Under the pieces are notes generated by a model. That model worked only from the letters and a program-made list of their open reading frames with translations. It did no database searches and was not told the origin of the DNA. Of a stretch of 64,000 bases of DNA, positions 18,463 to 28,153 are shown in pieces. The stretch lies in assembly GCA_963778375.1 (NCBI GenBank), contig CAVZTX010000008.1, positions 1 through 64,000 on the forward strand, in the 5' to 3' direction. The number at the start of each line of letters is the position of its first letter. Position 1 is the stretch's first letter. A program made the position numbers and the translations under genes. Source of the stretch: CAVZTX01 sp963778375. GTDB lineage: Bacteria > Chloroflexota > Ktedonobacteria > Ktedonobacterales > Ktedonobacteraceae.

Positions 18463-19137
18463 ATGCACATCCTGGTGGTGGAGGATGAGAAGCGCCTGGC
18501 ATTTTTGCTGCGCCGTGTGTTGCTGGAAGAACGTCACACGGTCGATCTTGCTCATGACGGTCATAGCGGTCTCGACCTCGCTGAGAGCGGCACCTATGAC
18601 GCTGTGGTGCTTGACGTGATGCTGCCCGGCATCGATGGAATTGAAATCTGCCGCCAAATGCGTGAGGATGGCGTGATGTCGCCGGTACTCATGCTGACGG
18701 CACGGGGAGCGCTAGAGGACCGTGTTCTTGGTCTCAATGTCGGGGCAGACGACTACCTGACCAAGCCCTTCGCGATGGAGGAACTACTTGCCCGTATCAA
18801 CGCGCTTCTGCGCCGCCGCGACCGTAGTTTTGAAGCCACACCTCAACTTACTGTTGGCGACCTGACGCTTGACCTGGTACGGCACGAGGCGCGCCGCGCC
18901 GGGCGTGTAATCGAGTTGACGGCCAAAGAGTTTGCGCTCTTGGAATATCTGATGCGCCATCCCGGCCAGGCGCTCACGCGTACACAGATTATTGATGCAG
19001 TCTGGCGTTACGATCTGGAGGCGCTCTCGAACGTGGTGGATATCTACATTCATTACCTGCGTGACAAGATCGACAGCGGACGTGAGAAGCCGCTGATTAA
19101 AACGGTACGCGGCATGGGTTATAAGATCGAAGCGTGA
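18463..19137 (+). CDS. OmpR-family response regulator
   Basis: 224 residues. Receiver domain with acidic pocket D8, phospho-acceptor D51 (VVLDVMLPG), and K101 (YLTKPF); winged-helix DNA-binding domain from about 130 ending VRGMGYKIEA. The ATG at 18463 begins the standard MHILVVEDE start; the longer open frame upstream has no ribosome site. Three bases separate its stop from the kinase start, so the two are one operon. Confidence 0.93.
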   Translation: MHILVVEDEKRLAFLLRRVLLEERHTVDLAHDGHSGLDLAESGTYDAVVLDVMLPGIDGIEICRQMREDGVMSPVLMLTARGALEDRVLGLNVGADDYLTKPFAMEELLARINALLRRRDRSFEATPQLTVGDLTLDLVRHEARRAGRVIELTAKEFALLEYLMRHPGQALTRTQIIDAVWRYDLEALSNVVDIYIHYLRDKIDSGREKPLIKTVRGMGYKIEA

Positions 19138-19140
19138 ACC

Positions 19141-20586
19141 ATGAACAAGCAGAAAACTACTATGGATAATCGAAGGTCGTTCCTGTGGTCGCTACGCTCA
19201 CTCAGGCAGCGGCACAGAAGCGAGCCTGGAGCGCAGTTGTTTCAAGGGATCCGCATTCGCCTGACACTCTGGTACTGTGGAGTGTTGGGTGCAGCACTCG
19301 TGCTTTTCGGTATCGGCCTCTACTTCGGAGTTCAACACTTCCTCCTTGCTGGCGTTGATACCGACGCCTCCATGCATGCTCAGGCTCATGTAGGCCAATG
19401 GCTCTCGTCCTCGCCCGATCGCGCTTGTTCCTACTTCAATTCGCAGGATCAATCCGACCAGCCTGGCTTTCCTCCTGGTCAAGGTTATACTATACCCGAG
19501 CTGGTCGTTTGTTTTGATCCACATGGCAACGTGATGCAAGAGAATGGTACGTCACAACTTCCTTCTACTTTTCTCAACAATAGTTTGGTGAAAAACGCCT
19601 TACAGCAAGACCACGCAACCGATATCGTCAATGCAGGAGGAACGTATATCTACCGCTATGCCCAAGCGGTACCAGGGAATGTTGGCGTAGTGGTGATCGG
19701 TGAATATATCAACGGGCAGGAAAACGCACTGACTGTATTGCTTATTCTCTTGTTCGCATTGGGCGGAGCATCGCTGCTTGGTGCGGGATTGGGCGGACTA
19801 TTCCTGGCAGATCGCGCATTGGCTCCAGCAAGGCTGGCCTTTACACGCCAGCAGCAATTCATTGGTGACGCTGCCCACGAAATCCGCACGCCTCTAACGT
19901 TGATGCGTGCGGATGCCGAGGTGCTCCTGCGTGGTCGTGCGCACATGGAGACAGAAGATGCAGCCCTGCTAGAGGATATCGTTTCTGAAGCAAATCATAT
20001 GGCAACAATGGCAAATCGCATGTTGACACTCGCTCGCCTGGACGCTGGTTCTCAGCACCGCGAGTACGAGGTGGTGAACCTCAACGAAATTGCGTTTACA
20101 GGAGTACAGCGCGTTGGAGCATTCGCCGAGCAGAAGGATGTCACCGTCCACCTGGAAAACAGCAGCGGCACATTTGTGATCGGGGACCCTGCATTGTTGG
20201 AACAGGCACTGCTCGTGCTGCTTGATAACGCCATTAAATACAATCGACCACATGGACAGGTAATAGTACGTACCTCGACGAACAATGGAAAGGCACAGTT
20301 GGAAGTAAGCGATACCGGCATCGGCATTCCTGCCGAGCACCTCCCTCATCTAGGTGAACGTTTTTACCGCGTTGACAAAGCCCGCTCGCGTGAGGCAGGA
20401 GGAACGGGCCTCGGCCTCTCAATTGCCCACAGCATCGCCGCTTTACACGCTGGCTCACTCACCATGATCAGTACACCCGATCAGGGAACCACCATCACAC
20501 TCCAACTTCCACTCGCTCAAAATACCCTAACTGATTTACCGGATCATGAGCCAGGAAGTGTTTCCCCTCTTCCAGAAAGGAGCTAA
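19141..20586 (+). CDS. Membrane sensor histidine kinase
   Basis: 481 residues. Transmembrane segments at about 39-61 and 197-220 enclose an outside sensor region of about 135 residues. The short linker after TM2 has no clear HAMP signature. HisKA has H246 in DAAHEIRTPLT; the ATPase domain has ALLVLLDNAIKY (N box), DTGIGIP (G1) and GGTGLGLSIAH (G2). It should phosphorylate D51 of the regulator encoded just upstream. The signal is unknown. Confidence 0.92.
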   Translation: MNKQKTTMDNRRSFLWSLRSLRQRHRSEPGAQLFQGIRIRLTLWYCGVLGAALVLFGIGLYFGVQHFLLAGVDTDASMHAQAHVGQWLSSSPDRACSYFNSQDQSDQPGFPPGQGYTIPELVVCFDPHGNVMQENGTSQLPSTFLNNSLVKNALQQDHATDIVNAGGTYIYRYAQAVPGNVGVVVIGEYINGQENALTVLLILLFALGGASLLGAGLGGLFLADRALAPARLAFTRQQQFIGDAAHEIRTPLTLMRADAEVLLRGRAHMETEDAALLEDIVSEANHMATMANRMLTLARLDAGSQHREYEVVNLNEIAFTGVQRVGAFAEQKDVTVHLENSSGTFVIGDPALLEQALLVLLDNAIKYNRPHGQVIVRTSTNNGKAQLEVSDTGIGIPAEHLPHLGERFYRVDKARSREAGGTGLGLSIAHSIAALHAGSLTMISTPDQGTTITLQLPLAQNTLTDLPDHEPGSVSPLPERS

Positions 20587-20613
20587 CTCTTCTACTACAA
20601 TACACAGTAATCT

Positions 20614-20635
20614 GTAGGGGCCGATTGATCGCGCC
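20614..20635. repeat. Short dispersed repeat (GTAGGGGCCGAT type)
   Basis: GTAGGGGC and GCGCCC flank a short GATTGATC centre. Related copies lie at 44245 and 51538, always a few bases to about 60 bases upstream of a gene. Confidence 0.45.
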
Positions 20636-20696
20636 CACCTCCAATGTATCGGCTAGCTCGGTACCTCGCAACTGTCGCAGCAACAAGAAAGAGAGC

Positions 20697-21074
20697 ATGG
20701 ACATGCACTGGCATGATCATTTCTGGAGATATGGACAAGACTGGGGACATCACGGACACGCTTGGGCATCAGGAGGTCCACTGATGATGCTGAGCAATCT
20801 GTTTTGGATTGCTTTGCTCATCATACTTGCCGGACTACTCATATACTGGCTCCTACCAAGAATCCTACCTCAAGAGTGGCTTCAGAACGACACCCCACCG
20901 GCGCAATCTTCCGCCCTGGAGATACTACGCCAGCGCTATGCACGTGGAGAAATCGACGCCATGACCTTTGAGCAAATGCGCGAGCGCCTCGAAGCTTCCT
21001 ACCGCCAGGACTATTCCCAACCCAGCGGAATGTGGATGGAAGAACAACACACCAGATGGAGGGTAAAGGACTAA
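20697..21074 (+). CDS. Membrane protein with SHOCT domain
   Basis: 125 residues from the ATG at 20697 (AAGAAAGAGAG upstream). A His- and Trp-rich N-terminus (MDMHWHDHFWRYGQDWGHHG) may bind metal. One membrane segment (about 32-53) follows, then a SHOCT domain (about 73-103; ILRQRYARGEIDAMTFEQM). SHOCT domains are short C-terminal modules of unclear role. It follows the two-component pair on the same strand, so it may be in the same unit or its target. Confidence 0.75.
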   Translation: MDMHWHDHFWRYGQDWGHHGHAWASGGPLMMLSNLFWIALLIILAGLLIYWLLPRILPQEWLQNDTPPAQSSALEILRQRYARGEIDAMTFEQMRERLEASYRQDYSQPSGMWMEEQHTRWRVKD

Positions 21075-21130
21075 TTGCTTCTGATAAATTGGTTTCTCAA
21101 CGTTCATATGGGGGTAGGGCCTTCCCATAT

Positions 21131-21158
21131 GTAGGGACAGCGCCTTGTGCCTGTCCGG
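21131..21158. repeat. Short dispersed hairpin repeat (GCCTTGTGCC type)
   Basis: GTAGGGACAG and CTGTCC flank CGCCTTGTGC. A closely similar copy lies inside ftsQ at 53425-53452. Confidence 0.55.
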
Positions 21159-21189
21159 CCTTGCCCTTCACATCAACTGCGATAATCCA

Positions 21190-22101
21190 CTACCGTCGTA
21201 ACGCATTACTCATAACGAACATGAGATTGGCGGGGCGTTCCGCAAGCCGCCTCATGAGGTAGGGATACCACTGAGAGCCATAAGGAACGTAGATGCGCAT
21301 ATTATATCCTTGTTGTACCAACTTTTCTTGCAAATCGCGTCGAATACCATAGAGCATCTGGAACTCGAAAGCCGACTTATTGATGCCATTATCACGCGCA
21401 AATTTGCAGGTCGCGTTGATGATGGACTCGTCGTGTGTAGCGATTGCGGGATAGTTGCCATGTAAGAGCAGCGACATCATCAGTCTGATATAGTTCCGAT
21501 CAACCTCTTCCTTCTGCTGAAATGCCAGGGTTTTGGGTTCCTTATAGGCGCCCTTGACCAGGCGCACTCGTACGCCTTGCGCAATCAGTTCCTCGATATC
21601 CTTCTTGCTGCGCATCATGCACGATTGAATAACCGTCCCGACATGCTCAAACTTCTGATGCATGCGGAGCGTGATATCAACCGTCTGCTCGGTATACGCT
21701 GAACCTTCCATGTCAATGCGGACGAAGATAGGGTACTGCTGCGCGTGCTCCAGGATACGTGCTACATTTTGTTCGCATAGATCCTGAGAAATATCCAATC
21801 CCAGCGCGGTAAGTTTAATGGAGATATTGGCATCCAGGCCACCCAACTTGATACGAGCCAGGGCGGTGATAAAGTCCTGAGCGGCAGCGTTAGCTTCCCG
21901 TGCATCCGAGACGTTCTCGCCCAGATGATCCAGCGAGACATGCATCTTGCGTGCATTAATCGCCCGCGTCACGTTAAGCGCTTCATCTAACGTCTCTCCC
22001 GCGACAAACCGGTGCGAGATTCCCCGTGTTGCCCGGTTGTGTATAACAAAGTTACGCAACTGGTCATTCTGCGCCAGATACAACAATGTATCCCTGAGCA
22101 T
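21190..22101 (-). CDS. Proline dehydrogenase
   Basis: 303 residues from an ATG at 22101 with AAGGGGG six bases upstream. A stand-alone PRODH TIM barrel: DANISIKLTALGLD, FVRIDMEGSAYTEQTVD, GVRVRLVKGAYKEP, AIATHDESII, FEFQMLYGIRRDL and the C-terminal signature YPYLMRRLAERPAN. It oxidises L-proline to pyrroline-5-carboxylate with FAD, passing electrons to the membrane quinone pool. The partner P5C dehydrogenase is not nearby. Confidence 0.92.
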   Translation of the reverse strand: MLRDTLLYLAQNDQLRNFVIHNRATRGISHRFVAGETLDEALNVTRAINARKMHVSLDHLGENVSDAREANAAAQDFITALARIKLGGLDANISIKLTALGLDISQDLCEQNVARILEHAQQYPIFVRIDMEGSAYTEQTVDITLRMHQKFEHVGTVIQSCMMRSKKDIEELIAQGVRVRLVKGAYKEPKTLAFQQKEEVDRNYIRLMMSLLLHGNYPAIATHDESIINATCKFARDNGINKSAFEFQMLYGIRRDLQEKLVQQGYNMRIYVPYGSQWYPYLMRRLAERPANLMFVMSNALRR

Positions 22102-22181
22102 CGTTGCCCCCTTTATAAAAGATGAATATCGAAAAACATTGAATTGTCTTCTGATGTTTATCATAGCACAAAAGGGCCAAT

Positions 22182-22204
22182 GGGGCGACCGCAAGGGTTG
22201 CCTC
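22182..22204. repeat. Short dispersed hairpin repeat (GACCGCAAGGGT type)
   Basis: GGGGCGACC, GCAA loop, GGGTTGCCTC: a small near-palindrome upstream of the proline dehydrogenase gene. A related copy is at 47054-47078. Confidence 0.45.
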
Positions 22205-22244
22205 AACTCTCCACGAAACATACAAATCTACCTTGCTTCTGATA

Positions 22245-23105
22245 TCACCACTTCAACATACGTCGTATCAGACGATCCCATAGCCTATCCGGTAGAAGTT
22301 GATGCAGCAGCATCGACCACATATCCGAGCGAGGAAGCACATACCGGGTGCGTGGACGGCGGCTCACCAGAATATTCTCTATCGTATCGGCGAATTCCTG
22401 AGGTGGATGACCGTGTGTGGCTGCGCGATTGGAGAATTTTTCGACAGATCTAAACAGCCGCTCGTAAGGTCCACCCCTATGCTGTTCCATACGTGCAACT
22501 GCTCTGTCAGTACTCGTCTTCCAGATATTTGTGGTGTAGGAATTCGGTTCGACTACCACCACCTGCACTCCGAAGGGTGCTAACTCGACGCGCAAGGCAT
22601 CGCTGATCGCTTCAAGGGCAAACTTGCTCGCGGCATAAGGAGCAAGCACCGGCGTTGCGATCCGCCCCGCTACACTGCTGACGTTGATAATTGTTCCCTT
22701 AGCAGCCTTGAGCAAAGGTAGCACAGCCTGGGTAACCGCTACCTGGGCGATCACATTGATCTCGAACTGCGCACGCAAATCGTCCAGGGCAATTACCTCC
22801 AGCGGAGCAGCATAGGTGGTACCAGCGTTGTTGAGCAGTGCATCTAACCGGGATGTAGAGACCTTTACCGTTCGAGCAAGGGCAGCGACATCCTCTTGTG
22901 ACGTGATATCACATATCACAGGAGTAAGTCGTTCCTTGCCACCCAGCCTTGCTGCTTCTGATAAGAGGCTCTCCTGATCGGCCTCCTTACGCACCGTTGC
23001 AAAGACCTGCCAACCTCGTTGAGCCAGGTGCAGTGCTGTTACCCACCCAAAACCACTCGAGCAGCCCGTAATCAGGATTGTTTTCTGCTGAGGCGCACTA
23101 ACCAT
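22245..23105 (-). CDS. Short-chain dehydrogenase/reductase
   Basis: 286 residues with a Rossmann nucleotide site TGCSSGFG (13-20), NNAG, the catalytic Ser of INVSSVAGR and the YAASK catalytic pair. The classical SDR layout and the long variable C-terminus fit oxidoreductases of lipids or steroids; the substrate is unknown. The proline dehydrogenase gene starts 143 bases downstream on the same strand. Confidence 0.88.
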   Translation of the reverse strand: MVSAPQQKTILITGCSSGFGWVTALHLAQRGWQVFATVRKEADQESLLSEAARLGGKERLTPVICDITSQEDVAALARTVKVSTSRLDALLNNAGTTYAAPLEVIALDDLRAQFEINVIAQVAVTQAVLPLLKAAKGTIINVSSVAGRIATPVLAPYAASKFALEAISDALRVELAPFGVQVVVVEPNSYTTNIWKTSTDRAVARMEQHRGGPYERLFRSVEKFSNRAATHGHPPQEFADTIENILVSRRPRTRYVLPRSDMWSMLLHQLLPDRLWDRLIRRMLKW

Positions 23106-23130
23106 GATGTTTTTCCTACCTCACGAAGCT

Positions 23131-23157
23131 GTCATCCTGAGCAGAGCGAAGGATCTG
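23131..23157. repeat. CATCCTGAGC...GAAGGATCT dispersed repeat, single copy
   Basis: GTCATCCTGAGCAGAGCGAA then GGATCTG: half of the inverted pairs seen at 32297-32360 and 34954-35050. It lies between a small gene and the dehydrogenase gene. Confidence 0.5.
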
Positions 23158-23173
23158 CGTACATTGACGATAA

Positions 23174-23425
23174 CTACGTTCTTTCTGGTCCAATGCGGTT
23201 CCACAGGCCAAGCCGAATCAGTTCTTCACGTGCTTCAAAGCCAAATAAGTCAGGATCTATTCCTCGGCCATGTCGAATCACGAGGCCGCGCAGCATTTCT
23301 ATCTGCTCCGCCTTACTGGCGCTATCCCGTTCAAACGGGATGTGTTGGGCCAGTTGCTCAATTGCCTGCCTGTTATACCACTGTTCTTGTGTTTCCATTA
23401 GAGGTAATAGCCGTTCCAGATTCAT
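23174..23425 (-). CDS. Small protein of unknown function
   Basis: 83 residues, MNLERLLPLMETQEQWYNRQ start, strongly helical and charged, no cysteine, no membrane segment. AGGATCTGG precedes the ATG. It lies upstream of the short-chain dehydrogenase on the same strand. No family recognised. Confidence 0.5.
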   Translation of the reverse strand: MNLERLLPLMETQEQWYNRQAIEQLAQHIPFERDSASKAEQIEMLRGLVIRHGRGIDPDLFGFEAREELIRLGLWNRIGPERT

Positions 23426-23646
23426 TTCCAGATCCTATAAAGAATCCTAACATGCCTATCATCATCAATTCAAGATGGTACGGATAGCGTAAGTTTCCCG
23501 AGAGACGTAATGAGACACGTTTATATAAAACGAGGCATAGCCAATTTGCCCTACAAGCGTGCGGCGGCACTTGACCGCTTGATGCCTCAGTGCTACTGTT
23601 AGGGAGATATATCTCACAGCAAATGTGTAAAAGGGGATGAATACCA

Positions 23647-24774
23647 ATGCTCTGTCCATATTGCAATAACTTTCGACCGGTGAATGAAGGACCCTGCCCT
23701 TCTTGTGGAGCACCCTCGACGCCTGTTCGGGGAGCAATGGACAACCAGCAGGCATTCAATGGGCCGGTGCAACAACAGCAAGCAGCATTCCCAACTCCCC
23801 AGGGATTTCCTACCTATCAGGCAGGCTCCCCTATGACACCCGCTCCTGCTCCCACTGCTCAAGGCAATCATTCAGCGTCGCTATTGCAGCGCTTCATGCA
23901 TGCAAATACGACACAAAATACGCCACCACAGGGAGCAGGGAATGACAATTCCCTCTGGGGACAGGTTATGGCCCCCCAGGCAGCACAAGTACCTCCACAA
24001 ATCCCCAATTATGATCCAGCATTTCAACAGCAGCACTCAATGCTGCCTGTGCCATATCAACCAGGAGCAGGATGGCCAAATCAGCAGCAGCAAGCACCAC
24101 AGCAGTCACTCGCTGTTCTGCCTCAAGGTGCGTCACCAGCAGTTGCACCGGCTTCCTCAGACACGTCTCTTGCACCCTTGCAGCCTCAAACTGAGGAAGC
24201 GCCTATTTATGTAGCCCCTATGTACACCAAACCGCGACCAATCATTCCACGCTATCGTGCCATTAGCGGACTGCTCAGCGTATTGATCGTTTCCCTTCTG
24301 CTCTGTACAGGTGTAGGTCTGTATGCGAAGGCCAGCGGCAGCCTCTCATTCCTACGCGTCCTCTATGGAGGAGAAACCCGTCCTAAGAGTGAAGCTGCCA
24401 CACCCGTACAATCACTACCACCGCCCAAAACAGTATTCCAGCCTGGTCCCGCCTCGAACATTATCACCTCAGCCAGCACCGCTTCGAGCATTGACCTCAA
24501 AACGGCTGTTCCTCTAATTGAGTCAACCACATTTACGCTCGGTCAGACCATTTTCCTGACCTATAGCGTGCATCCACGCTCGCCGGGAACGGTAGTCATC
24601 AAATGGTACACCAATGGCCTGTTCTATGAGTCATCTCCCGCGATGGCGATTACGAATGCGAAAGATACGAATGGGTACACAGTGATGCAGTTCCAACAGC
24701 AGCTCACAGGCTCGGTAGAACTTTACTGGAACAACCAGTTGGGGATTCGCCTCTACTTTGTCGTGACGAATTGA
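23647..24774 (+). CDS. Zinc-ribbon, single-span membrane protein
   Basis: 375 residues. An N-terminal zinc ribbon (C3, C6, C17, C20) is followed by a long Gln/Pro-rich linker (about 30-190), one membrane segment (about 205-227) and an outside domain of about 130 residues (SIDLKTAVPLIESTTFTLGQ..., ending ELYWNNQLGIRLYFVV) with a beta-sandwich look. AAGGGG precedes the ATG. Two larger proteins of the same design lie at 25-32 kb. I know no function for this group; the layout suggests a cytoplasmic zinc module linked through the membrane to an outside domain. Confidence 0.65.
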   Translation: MLCPYCNNFRPVNEGPCPSCGAPSTPVRGAMDNQQAFNGPVQQQQAAFPTPQGFPTYQAGSPMTPAPAPTAQGNHSASLLQRFMHANTTQNTPPQGAGNDNSLWGQVMAPQAAQVPPQIPNYDPAFQQQHSMLPVPYQPGAGWPNQQQQAPQQSLAVLPQGASPAVAPASSDTSLAPLQPQTEEAPIYVAPMYTKPRPIIPRYRAISGLLSVLIVSLLLCTGVGLYAKASGSLSFLRVLYGGETRPKSEAATPVQSLPPPKTVFQPGPASNIITSASTASSIDLKTAVPLIESTTFTLGQTIFLTYSVHPRSPGTVVIKWYTNGLFYESSPAMAITNAKDTNGYTVMQFQQQLTGSVELYWNNQLGIRLYFVVTN

Positions 24775-24776
24775 TA

Positions 24777-25079
24777 TCAGCAGCGCGTATCGACGTTTAC
24801 ATCGCCGAATACCTGAACCTGGCAGGCGAGGCGCGTGTTTGGGTTCTTTCTCAGATCCTTGCGCAGCCAGAATTTCTCCATAAAGGTGAGGCCATTGATA
24901 TTGGATGACGGGGAGACGGTTACGCGATCAGTACCACACAGACCATTACCGTGGCAATTTGCGAACTTCCATAGGCCACAGTAGACAGGAACATCGTTTT
25001 CCAACGCGGGATAGCGCACGGAATCGCCTTCAGGCACCTCAACTTGTATATTCTGACGTACAAACGTGATGATGGGCAC
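24777..25079 (-). CDS. [2Fe-2S] ferredoxin with an Asp in place of a ligand Cys
   Basis: 100 residues from a GTG at 25079 (GGAGGAAG six bases upstream). Beta-grasp fold: TFVRQNIQVEVPEGDSV, then ANCHGNGLCGTDRV and a distal RLACQVQVFGD. Relatives have C-x5-C-x2-C here (NCGGYGQCGTC); this protein has C42, C48 and then D51, with C86 as the last ligand and an additional C34. The third ligand would have to be Asp51 or Cys34. Convergent with the zinc-ribbon gene, two bases apart. Confidence 0.75.
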   Translation of the reverse strand: MPIITFVRQNIQVEVPEGDSVRYPALENDVPVYCGLWKFANCHGNGLCGTDRVTVSPSSNINGLTFMEKFWLRKDLRKNPNTRLACQVQVFGDVNVDTRC

Positions 25080-25222
25080 GATTCTTCCTCCAGGCAAATA
25101 TTTATTTTCTAATAGAAGTGTAGCACAGGCGGTCAAGAACTCAGTACAAGTGAGGGCGAGCATTAGCCGATACCAGCGCTGGATATGATACATCAGCCTC
25201 TACGGACGGCTAGGACAGCAGG

Positions 25223-28153
25223 TCAAGAAGTCACTACAAGAGTCACTGTGATCGTTTGCGAGAGTACTGGCGAATTGGGATCAGAGTCACTAACGATTAA
25301 GGTGGCTGTATAGGTACCAACAGCCAGCTGGCTACTATCACAGGTCACATTGACGGTAGTAGTGGTCCCAGGAGCGACAGTGCCACTGATGCTATCGATG
25401 GAAAGCCAGGATACAGGTGCTTGACCGCCCTGCGCCAACGACCAGTTGAGCGCTGCTCCCCCAGTATTACCAAGCGTGAGAAATTCTTCCGAGCTTGTAA
25501 GCGTGCTCGTCTGGTTGAAGACCATGTTCCCTGGTGAAGCACTGATGATCGCAGCACTGCTGACGTTGATCGTGAGCGCGACCTGCTGCTGAGGTACAGC
25601 GGAACCTGGATCGCTGTCAGAGACGCTGATGAGCCCGGTAATCGTTCCAGGGCCAGCGCTTGATACCTTGGGTGTGACGGTAATTGTGATACTTTTCCCA
25701 GGTGCTAGGCTGCTCGTACTGCTACTTGACGAAGTTGCCGCGTAGGTTGTACCGTTGGCATCCTCTGTACTCCTCCAGTTTAAGGAAGCATTGCCGATAT
25801 TAGTAATAGTGAAGGTTTGCGCAGGCGGGTTGATACCTTGCGTTGCGTTGAACACCAATGACGACGGCTGTAAGGCGATACCAGGCATCGGCGGCAGGCT
25901 TACATTGAACGCGATCGTAACCTGCTTCGTAAACGCGCCATAGCTAAAGTTCAAGGTTCCCCGGTAGGAGTTTGCCGCGAGTGCCCCCGCGTCTGCTGTG
26001 ACCCTAATAATCTGCGTCTCAGCAGGATTGAGGTGTCCACTTGTAGCAGATGCCTTGAGCCAGTTTGTTCCATTCCCTATGCTGGCATTCAGCATCCAAT
26101 CCAGTGGTTGACCGCCAGTATCCTGGATCGTTATCTGTCCTAGCGACTGCTGACCTTGAGAAGCTTGCAGAGTCAACGCGGATGGCGATACAGCTAGATT
26201 TGCTGGTGCAACGATGCTCAAGGTGACTGCAAGTGTAAGCTGTGGATTTGCTCCACCTTGAAAGGTGACTGTTCCTGTATACGACCCTACCGGCAGTTGT
26301 TGCGATTGTATGCTGACTGTGACCGTCGCGCTGCCATTCACATCAAGGAAGCCTGAACTGGGTGCAATCGAGAGCCAGGGCGCACCATCCCCGGTTATGG
26401 CTGTGCCACTCCAATTCAGTGGCCGCCCTCCGCTGTTCTGCAAGGTGATTGTCTGGGAAGCAGGATTCTGACCAGTACTTCCACTGTACGAAAGGGACGG
26501 GGCTGAAAGAACCAGGAAAGCCGCTGGTACTGGCGGTGCACTAATACTCATGCTGACAGATATCGTGAAGGCGCGCGCGGCACCTCCCTGTTGCGTAAAG
26601 GTGACGTGCCCACTATATGCCCGTGCAGGCTGCACACTCCGATTGACCATCAGTGACACCGCCTGGCTACCAGCAAATGCGCTCTCACCTGGAGTGACCG
26701 TCAGCCAGCTTGCATCGCTGATGGCCTTCCAGGCGACCTGTCCACCACCGCCATTAGTGAGGGTGACGAATTTCGTTGAAATTGCTCCCGGCTCACCTGG
26801 GCCGAAGTCAAGGGTTAGGTTTGATGGTTGCTGTAGTTGCAATGTCGCGGCTCCAACGGCTGGTGCCTTAATCGTTACGTGCGTTGATTCAGTCAGTTGT
26901 GGCAAATTGTCATCGGTCACATAGATTGTATGCAGTCCCGGTTCCCAACTTGAAGTGACCGTGATCTGCACAGTAAATCTGCCGAGTGCATCGGTCTGAG
27001 AATCTCTATCCAGGAGAAGGAGATTGTTATCACGACGAAAGCTGATTGGATCGTCGGTGCCAAAACCAGTTCCCATCAGTATAATGTGATCGCCGACACT
27101 CAAGTTTGTGTTCGGCGTTGCAGTGAATGTCCGTGTCGTTGTAATCGGTTGATGCCTTTTGCTGAGAAATACGGATGCCAGCAAACTTGCCGCTACCAGG
27201 AAGACCAGGCAAAAGATAGTGAGGAGGATAGGTATAGCTCGCTCCTGCATGCGAGATGTGCGTGGTACATAGGAAGGAGAAACCGGCGCTGGGGGTGATC
27301 CAGCGGGGGCAATCAGTTGTGCCCCACCATTCGATCCCATCCCAGGCAAGGCTATCGGTGCAGGCTCTTTTCCCTCACGGTGGGAAACGGACGATGTAGT
27401 GATACGTGACTGCACGGGCTGGTTTTGTTTCTCACGAGCCGAGGAAACTTTCGTTCTTCGTTCTGATGTCGGCATCCAGATTGCATTTGAATGTGAGGAC
27501 GCAGGCAAGGGTGATTGAGATGGCAAAGGTAAGGGCAACATTGGCAGATCAAATTCGTCCGGCTCTTCTCGGTCTATGCCGTCTTCTTCCTCTTGTAGAG
27601 GTGTATATGACGCGACTCCTGCCGACGTGGGCCTCAGCAACGTTGCCGCCTCTTGTTCCGGTGTTGGTGCCCAGATTGCGTTTGGGTTTGAAGAGACTTC
27701 TTCTCTACCCTCACTAGAGTCTATCTCCCTGGTCGAGGGAGAGAGCACAACAGGAACAGGAGGGCGCAGCACAGCCATGAAGCTGGATTGGTAGGGTTGA
27801 TCTTCAGGATGCAGGCCTGAGTAATGTCCGGCGCGATGTGGTGATGCCGGCGGCGTGGATACTGGAGATGTAGGGCGTTGCTCCCGTAGGGATCGATGTA
27901 TCGCGCCCTCTCCACCTATCTTTTGAGGTGTAGAGGTTCGCTGTGCCTCTCCGCTCGTCTTTCGTACTGTCGGGGCGGAAGTAGTGTGGCGCGGTGCAGA
28001 GACTCTTGTGCCCAGTCGTGCCCGTGAGTCCGTAGGGGTCTGATTTATCGCGCTCCGTGGCCTGGATACCGAGAAACGTTGTCCGCATCCCTTACAATAT
28101 TCCGCGTCAGCTCGTAGAGGTTTTCCACATTTGACACATCGTTTGATATTCAT
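25223..28153 (-). CDS. Zinc-ribbon/TM protein with BACON-type domain array
   Basis: 976 residues from the ATG at 28153 (GGGGA upstream; the longer open frame has no ribosome site). An N-terminal zinc ribbon (C6, C9, C20, C23), a Pro/Ser-rich linker (30-300), one membrane segment (about 304-326), a domain of IPT/TIG type (TNLSVGDHIILMGTGFGTDD), then six or so repeats of about 95 residues of the form LxFxxxxGxxPxxQTxTLxNxGGxxLxW...WLSxxPxSGxLxxG, matching BACON/Ig-like beta sandwiches. The C-terminus lies outside the cell. BACON domains are thought to bind glycoproteins or carbohydrates; for this gene that is inference. Confidence 0.7.
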   Translation of the reverse strand: MNIKRCVKCGKPLRADAEYCKGCGQRFSVSRPRSAINQTPTDSRARLGTRVSAPRHTTSAPTVRKTSGEAQRTSTPQKIGGEGAIHRSLREQRPTSPVSTPPASPHRAGHYSGLHPEDQPYQSSFMAVLRPPVPVVLSPSTREIDSSEGREEVSSNPNAIWAPTPEQEAATLLRPTSAGVASYTPLQEEEDGIDREEPDEFDLPMLPLPLPSQSPLPASSHSNAIWMPTSERRTKVSSAREKQNQPVQSRITTSSVSHREGKEPAPIALPGMGSNGGAQLIAPAGSPPAPVSPSYVPRTSRMQERAIPILLTIFCLVFLVAASLLASVFLSKRHQPITTTRTFTATPNTNLSVGDHIILMGTGFGTDDPISFRRDNNLLLLDRDSQTDALGRFTVQITVTSSWEPGLHTIYVTDDNLPQLTESTHVTIKAPAVGAATLQLQQPSNLTLDFGPGEPGAISTKFVTLTNGGGGQVAWKAISDASWLTVTPGESAFAGSQAVSLMVNRSVQPARAYSGHVTFTQQGGAARAFTISVSMSISAPPVPAAFLVLSAPSLSYSGSTGQNPASQTITLQNSGGRPLNWSGTAITGDGAPWLSIAPSSGFLDVNGSATVTVSIQSQQLPVGSYTGTVTFQGGANPQLTLAVTLSIVAPANLAVSPSALTLQASQGQQSLGQITIQDTGGQPLDWMLNASIGNGTNWLKASATSGHLNPAETQIIRVTADAGALAANSYRGTLNFSYGAFTKQVTIAFNVSLPPMPGIALQPSSLVFNATQGINPPAQTFTITNIGNASLNWRSTEDANGTTYAATSSSSSTSSLAPGKSITITVTPKVSSAGPGTITGLISVSDSDPGSAVPQQQVALTINVSSAAIISASPGNMVFNQTSTLTSSEEFLTLGNTGGAALNWSLAQGGQAPVSWLSIDSISGTVAPGTTTTVNVTCDSSQLAVGTYTATLIVSDSDPNSPVLSQTITVTLVVTS

